A stretch of DNA of 64,000 nt from Variovorax sp. E3 (GTDB lineage: Bacteria > Pseudomonadota > Gammaproteobacteria > Burkholderiales > Burkholderiaceae_C): positions 1-64,000 of the forward strand of contig NZ_MOWM01000020.1 of assembly GCF_016082275.1 (NCBI RefSeq), given 5' to 3'. The first letter of the stretch is position 1. Every line of letters starts with the position of its first letter. Of the stretch, positions 60,830-64,000 are shown piece after piece. Both the position numbers and the translations under genes were made by a program. The notes under the pieces were generated by a model that made no database searches, was not told the DNA's origin, and saw nothing but the letters and a program-made list of their open reading frames with translations.

Positions 60830-61930
60830 ACCACGTGCTCGTCCACCCCGGCCACCCCGGCCATGCCAGCCCGCTGGCCACGATCCTCGACGTGGCGGCC
60901 GCCGCCGGCGTTTCGGGCAGCACCGTCTCGCGCGCCTGAAGAACCAGCGCGGCCCTTCGGAACAGACGCGGCGCCTGATCCGCCAGATCGCGCGCGAGAT
61001 CGGCTACAACGCCACCCGCCTGCGCAACACCAAGGGCTGGCGCCTGGTCTTCATGGTGCACAGCCAGCACAGCGACACGCACACCCGGCCTTCGCTCGAT
61101 CCGTTCTTCGCGGACGTGCTCCAAGGCACCCGCAGGCCTGCCGCGAACACGGCATCAAGGTCACGCTGATGACCTGCGGACCGACCGACCGCACCTGCGA
61201 GACGCTGCGCCTGCACGAGCCCGACATGATCCTGGCGGCCGGCCATTTCGAGACCGAGGTGCTCGACATGGTCGCGCAGCTGGAGCTGCCGATGGCGCTG
61301 ATCGATTTCTCGCTGCGCGACCTGCCCTCGGTCACGCCCGACAACGCCGACGGCGGCTACCAGGCCACGCGCCACCTGCTGGACATCGGGCGCCGGCGTA
61401 TCGCCTTCATCTCGGGCGCGCCCGCGCACGCGAGCATCCTGGAGCGCGCGCGCGGCTACCGCCGGGCGCTGTTCGAGGCCGGCATGCTGGCCGACCCCGA
61501 GCTGGAGGTCGCGCCGCCGCTGGGCCAGGCGCGCGACGAAGGCCCCGCCATGGCGATGCAGCAGCTGCTGCGCCTGCGCGAGCCGCCCGACGCCGTGTTC
61601 GCCTACAACGACCGGGCCGCGCTCGCGGCCATCGACACCTGCGTGGCCGCGGGCCTGCGGGTGCCGCAAGACATCGCGATCGTGGGTTTCGACGACCTGC
61701 AGGCCGCCGCGCAGTCGCACACGCCGCTCACCACCCTGCGGGTGGATCGCCAGCGGCTGGGCCGCATGGGCCTCGAGCTGGCCATGCAGGGCAGCTCCAT
61801 GCCGCGCCTGAACACGCTGCCGGTGGAACTGGTGGTGCGCCAGAGCACGGTCGCCGCCAGCCCCGTGGTGTCGGCCCTGACCCCGCCACTCAGGCTGCCG
61901 GAGCGTCCTCGCGAGGCGCAGGCGACCTGA
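60826..61930 (+). CDS. LacI-family transcriptional regulator (two apparent frameshifts)
   Basis: A 368-residue regulator when repaired. The HTH reads ATILDVAAAAGVSGSTVSRA; a GCCC to GCC loss near 60936 must be repaired to give LKNQRGPSEQTRRLIRQIAR. A CC to C loss near 61133 must be repaired to join VLQGTR to QACREHGIKVTLMT. The sensor half has the YNDRAALAAIDTCV segment and FDDLQAAAQSHTPLTTLRVD. No in-frame ATG precedes the domain, so GTG 60826 is the best start. It converges on the PaaR-like TetR gene and overlaps it by 41 bases. Target genes are not identifiable. Confidence 0.75.
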
Positions 61931-62516
61931 CCGCGCCGATGCCGCCCAGGAACAGGTCGGCCACGATCGGCGCCATGGCCGCGTGGTCGAGCGGACCGTC
62001 GGGCTTCATCCAGGTGAACATCCAGTTGATCATGCCGAACAGCAGCATGGTCAGCGGCTTGGCGAGGTCGTCGCTCGGCGCGCCGGGCCGCAGCGCCGAC
62101 ACCGCGCGCGCAAAGCCCGCGACCACCTCGCGCTCCTTGTCGAGCACGCGCTCGCGGTCGGCCTCTTCGAGAAAGCGCACGTCGTCGGTCAGCACCCGGT
62201 GCGCGTCCTGTGCGCCCGCGTATTCCTCGACGATGCGGTAGATGAAGCGGCGCAGGCGCTGTTCGTCGGTGTGCGTCGACGCTTCTTCCTCGGCCACCAG
62301 CGCCGCCAGCTTGGACACGTGCGTCTCGGCGATGCTGATCAGCAGGCTGCTCTTGTCCTTGTAGTAGTGGTAGAGCGTGGCCTTGGACAGGCCGCAGGCC
62401 TCGGCCACCTGGTTCATCGAGGTGGCCGGATAGCCGCTGCGCGCGAACAGCTGGGCGGCCTGCGCGAGGATCAGTTCGCGCTGGTCGTCGTAGGTGGCGG
62501 ATCTTCCACGCGGCAT
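61890..62516 (-). CDS. TetR-family regulator, PaaR-like
   Basis: A 208-residue repressor. The HTH reads MNQVAEACGLSKATLYHYYK. ATG 62516 gives the PRGRSATYDDQRELILAQAA start. It lies 68 bases downstream of paaY on the same strand. In betaproteobacteria a TetR protein, PaaR, represses the phenylacetate operon and responds to phenylacetyl-CoA; the TetR-type palindrome between paaY and paaG supports that role here. Its 3' end overlaps the LacI gene by 41 bases. Assignment is by context. Confidence 0.8.
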   Translation of the reverse strand: MPRGRSATYDDQRELILAQAAQLFARSGYPATSMNQVAEACGLSKATLYHYYKDKSSLLISIAETHVSKLAALVAEEEASTHTDEQRLRRFIYRIVEEYAGAQDAHRVLTDDVRFLEEADRERVLDKEREVVAGFARAVSALRPGAPSDDLAKPLTMLLFGMINWMFTWMKPDGPLDHAAMAPIVADLFLGGIGAVRSPAPREDAPAA

Positions 62517-62584
62517 CGGTTCTTGTTCCTGGGTTGGTCGGTTGAAGGCAACGGGCGATCTTGCACGAAGCGCAAGGGGCGCCG

Positions 62585-63187
62585 TCAGCCGCGCTTGGTG
62601 GCGATGAGCGAGCGCACGTCGGTGGCCGGCAGGCGCGGGCGCTGCGCTTCCACCTGCGCGAGCGGCGTCACTTCGTGCAGGCTCGCGAGGCTGCGCACCG
62701 TGAGCGCCTGGTAGGTCTGCGTACCTTCGAGCTTCCAGGCGATCTCGTCGTCGCTCAGTTCGCGCTTCACCTTGGCCGGAATGCCCGCCACCAGCGAGCG
62801 CGCCGGCACCTTCATGCCGGCCGGCACGAAGGCGCAGGCCGCGACGATGGCCTTCTCGCCGATCTCGGCCTCGTCCATCACCACCGCGTTCATGCCCACC
62901 AGCGCGTCGCGCCGCACGATGCAGCTGTGCAGGATCGCGCCGTGGCCGATGTGGCCGTTGACCTCGATCACCGTGTCGTTCTCGGGAAAGCCGTGCACGC
63001 AGCAGTGGTCCTGCACGTTCGAGCCCTCCTGCAGCACGATGCGGCCGAAGTCGCCGCGCAGGCTGGCGCACGGGCCCACATAGCAGTGGGGGCCGACGAT
63101 CACGTCGCCGATCAGCACGGCCGTGGGGTGCACGTACGCGCTCGGGTCGACGACCGGGATCACGCCGTCGATGGAATAGCTGGGCAT
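62585..63187 (-). CDS. paaY: Phenylacetate degradation hexapeptide-repeat protein PaaY
   Basis: A 200-residue left-handed beta-helix protein of the gamma-carbonic-anhydrase fold. Hexapeptide repeats are visible: [60 protein letters not shown]. Three metal-binding histidines are expected around DHCCVHG and HIGHGAILH. PaaY removes dead-end CoA thioesters from the phenylacetate pathway. It is divergent from paaG across a regulatory palindrome. Confidence 0.9.
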   Translation of the reverse strand: MPSYSIDGVIPVVDPSAYVHPTAVLIGDVIVGPHCYVGPCASLRGDFGRIVLQEGSNVQDHCCVHGFPENDTVIEVNGHIGHGAILHSCIVRRDALVGMNAVVMDEAEIGEKAIVAACAFVPAGMKVPARSLVAGIPAKVKRELSDDEIAWKLEGTQTYQALTVRSLASLHEVTPLAQVEAQRPRLPATDVRSLIATKRG

Positions 63188-63269
63188 TCGGTCTCCTTCT
63201 TTTTCGGGTCTCAGGGTTTGCCCTGAACCCACCCCGCTTGTGCAGGAATGGAGGTCGATCCTAAAATCA

Positions 63270-63283
63270 ACCGAACGGTCGGT
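63270..63283. promoter_or_regulatory. PaaR/TetR-type operator between paaY and paaG
   Basis: ACCGAACGGTCGGT is a near-perfect inverted repeat (six of seven positions symmetrical), 52 bases before the paaG start. Its position in the divergent promoter region and the nearby TetR gene support a PaaR site. Confidence 0.65.
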
Positions 63284-63335
63284 CAATAGTGTTTGCACGC
63301 CGAACCGCTCCCACGAAGGATGAAAGAGACACGCC

Positions 63336-64000
63336 ATGACTGAGCCTTTGGTACTCACCAGCAACGCCGGCGCCGTGCGCACGTTGAGCCTGAACCGCCC
63401 CGCGGCGCTCAACAGCTTCACGACGGAACTGCACGCGGCATTGATGGCCGAGCTCGAATCGGCGGCGCAAGACGAGCGCGTGCGCTGCGTGGTGCTCACC
63501 GGCGCGGCCGCGCCTTCTGCGCCGGCCAGGACCTGGCCGACCCGTCGGTCGCGCCCGACCCGACACCCGGCGCCGCGCCCAAGGACTTGGGCCACGTCAT
63601 CTCCGCTTACTACGCCCCGCTCGTCGCGCGCCTGCGCTCGATGCCGGTGCCCGTCATCGCCGCCGTCAACGGCGTGGCCGCCGGCGCGGGCGCCAACCTG
63701 GCGCTGTGCTGCGACCTCGTGGTGGCCGGCCGCTCGGCCAGCTTCATCCAGGCCTTCACCAAGATCGGCCTGGTGCCGGACACCGGCGGCACCTGGCTGC
63801 TGCCCCGCCTCGTGGGCCCGGCGCGCGCGCTGGGCATCGCGATGCTCGGCGACAAGCTGCCGGCCGAAGAAGCGGCTCGCATCGGCCTGATCTGGCAGTG
63901 CGTGGACGACGCGGCGCTGACGGACACCACCGCGGCCCTCGCACTCAAGCTGGCCGGCATGCCCACCCGCGCCCTCGTCGCCACGCGCCAGGCCATGGCC
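63336..64000 (+). CDS. paaG: PaaG-like enoyl-CoA hydratase/isomerase (truncated by window; one apparent frameshift)
   Basis: The gene runs off the window end. It begins [20 protein letters not shown]. Near 63505 GGCGCCGGCC reads GGCGCGGCC; restoring C joins CVVLTGA to [14 protein letters not shown]. The later segments [20 protein letters not shown] and [20 protein letters not shown] (with the catalytic Asp) follow. PaaG isomerises the epoxide of phenylacetyl-CoA to an oxepin-CoA. About 222 of roughly 262 residues are present. Confidence 0.85.

Overview
The window is GC-rich bacterial chromosome from a betaproteobacterium of the order Burkholderiales, most likely Comamonadaceae and Variovorax-like. 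The evidence is the gene order rarA-lolA-ftsK / crp-type regulator / trxB / rpmB-rpmG, several Bug-type (TctC-like) solute-binding proteins with a TctAB permease, a livFGMH cassette, a TetR-controlled phenylacetate (paa) cluster and a Comamonadaceae-style dispersed inverted repeat. I see no phage, insertion sequence, CRISPR array, tRNA or rRNA. This is essentially core and metabolic chromosome.

Layout. 1-6.1 kb: end of an NAD-binding epimerase-like gene, a ferredoxin-reductase, a Bug binding protein and a branched-chain amino-acid-type ABC transporter (livHMGF, no livK). 6.3-16.2 kb: housekeeping (rarA, lolA, ftsK, CRP-family regulator, trxB, rpmBG, fatty-acid desaturase, RsmB/NOP methyltransferase). 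16.2-19.3 kb: M48 peptidase, two small proteins and purN. 19.5-24.0 kb: a paired acyl-CoA dehydrogenase (pimC/pimD-like), a lipoprotein hydrolase and an enoyl-CoA hydratase. 24.0-29.3 kb: HNH endonuclease, ribF, ileS, lspA. 29.4-37.1 kb: LacI regulator with operator, ABC importer, GpdQ-like phosphodiesterase and NptA/PhoU-type phosphate transporter, read here as a phosphodiester scavenging locus. 37.1-43.4 kb: single metabolic genes and drug/metabolite transporters. 43.5-49.2 kb: gamma-glutamyltransferase, Bug protein, LysR regulator and TctAB, read as a tripartite tricarboxylate-type uptake system tied to a gamma-glutamyl substrate. 49.3-54.8 kb: orphan GspE-type ATPase, spermidine-synthase-like protein, DNA-deoxyinosine glycosylase, a methyltransferase, a secreted 11-residue-repeat protein and tatD. 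54.9-59.0 kb: PDZ-less trypsin-like protease followed by MoxR, DUF58 and VWA proteins. 59.0-64.0 kb: TetR/SDR pair with two operators, a LacI regulator, and the start of a paa cluster (PaaR-like TetR, paaY, paaG).

A strong technical signal runs through the window: at least 18 single-base deletions break about 14 otherwise conserved genes, including essential ileS and lolA. Every one is repaired by adding back one base, usually a C or G in a GCC/GGC context. I therefore annotate these genes at full length as intact genes with probable consensus sequencing errors, not as pseudogenes. Intact genes were called with starts chosen by ribosome-binding site and family alignment.
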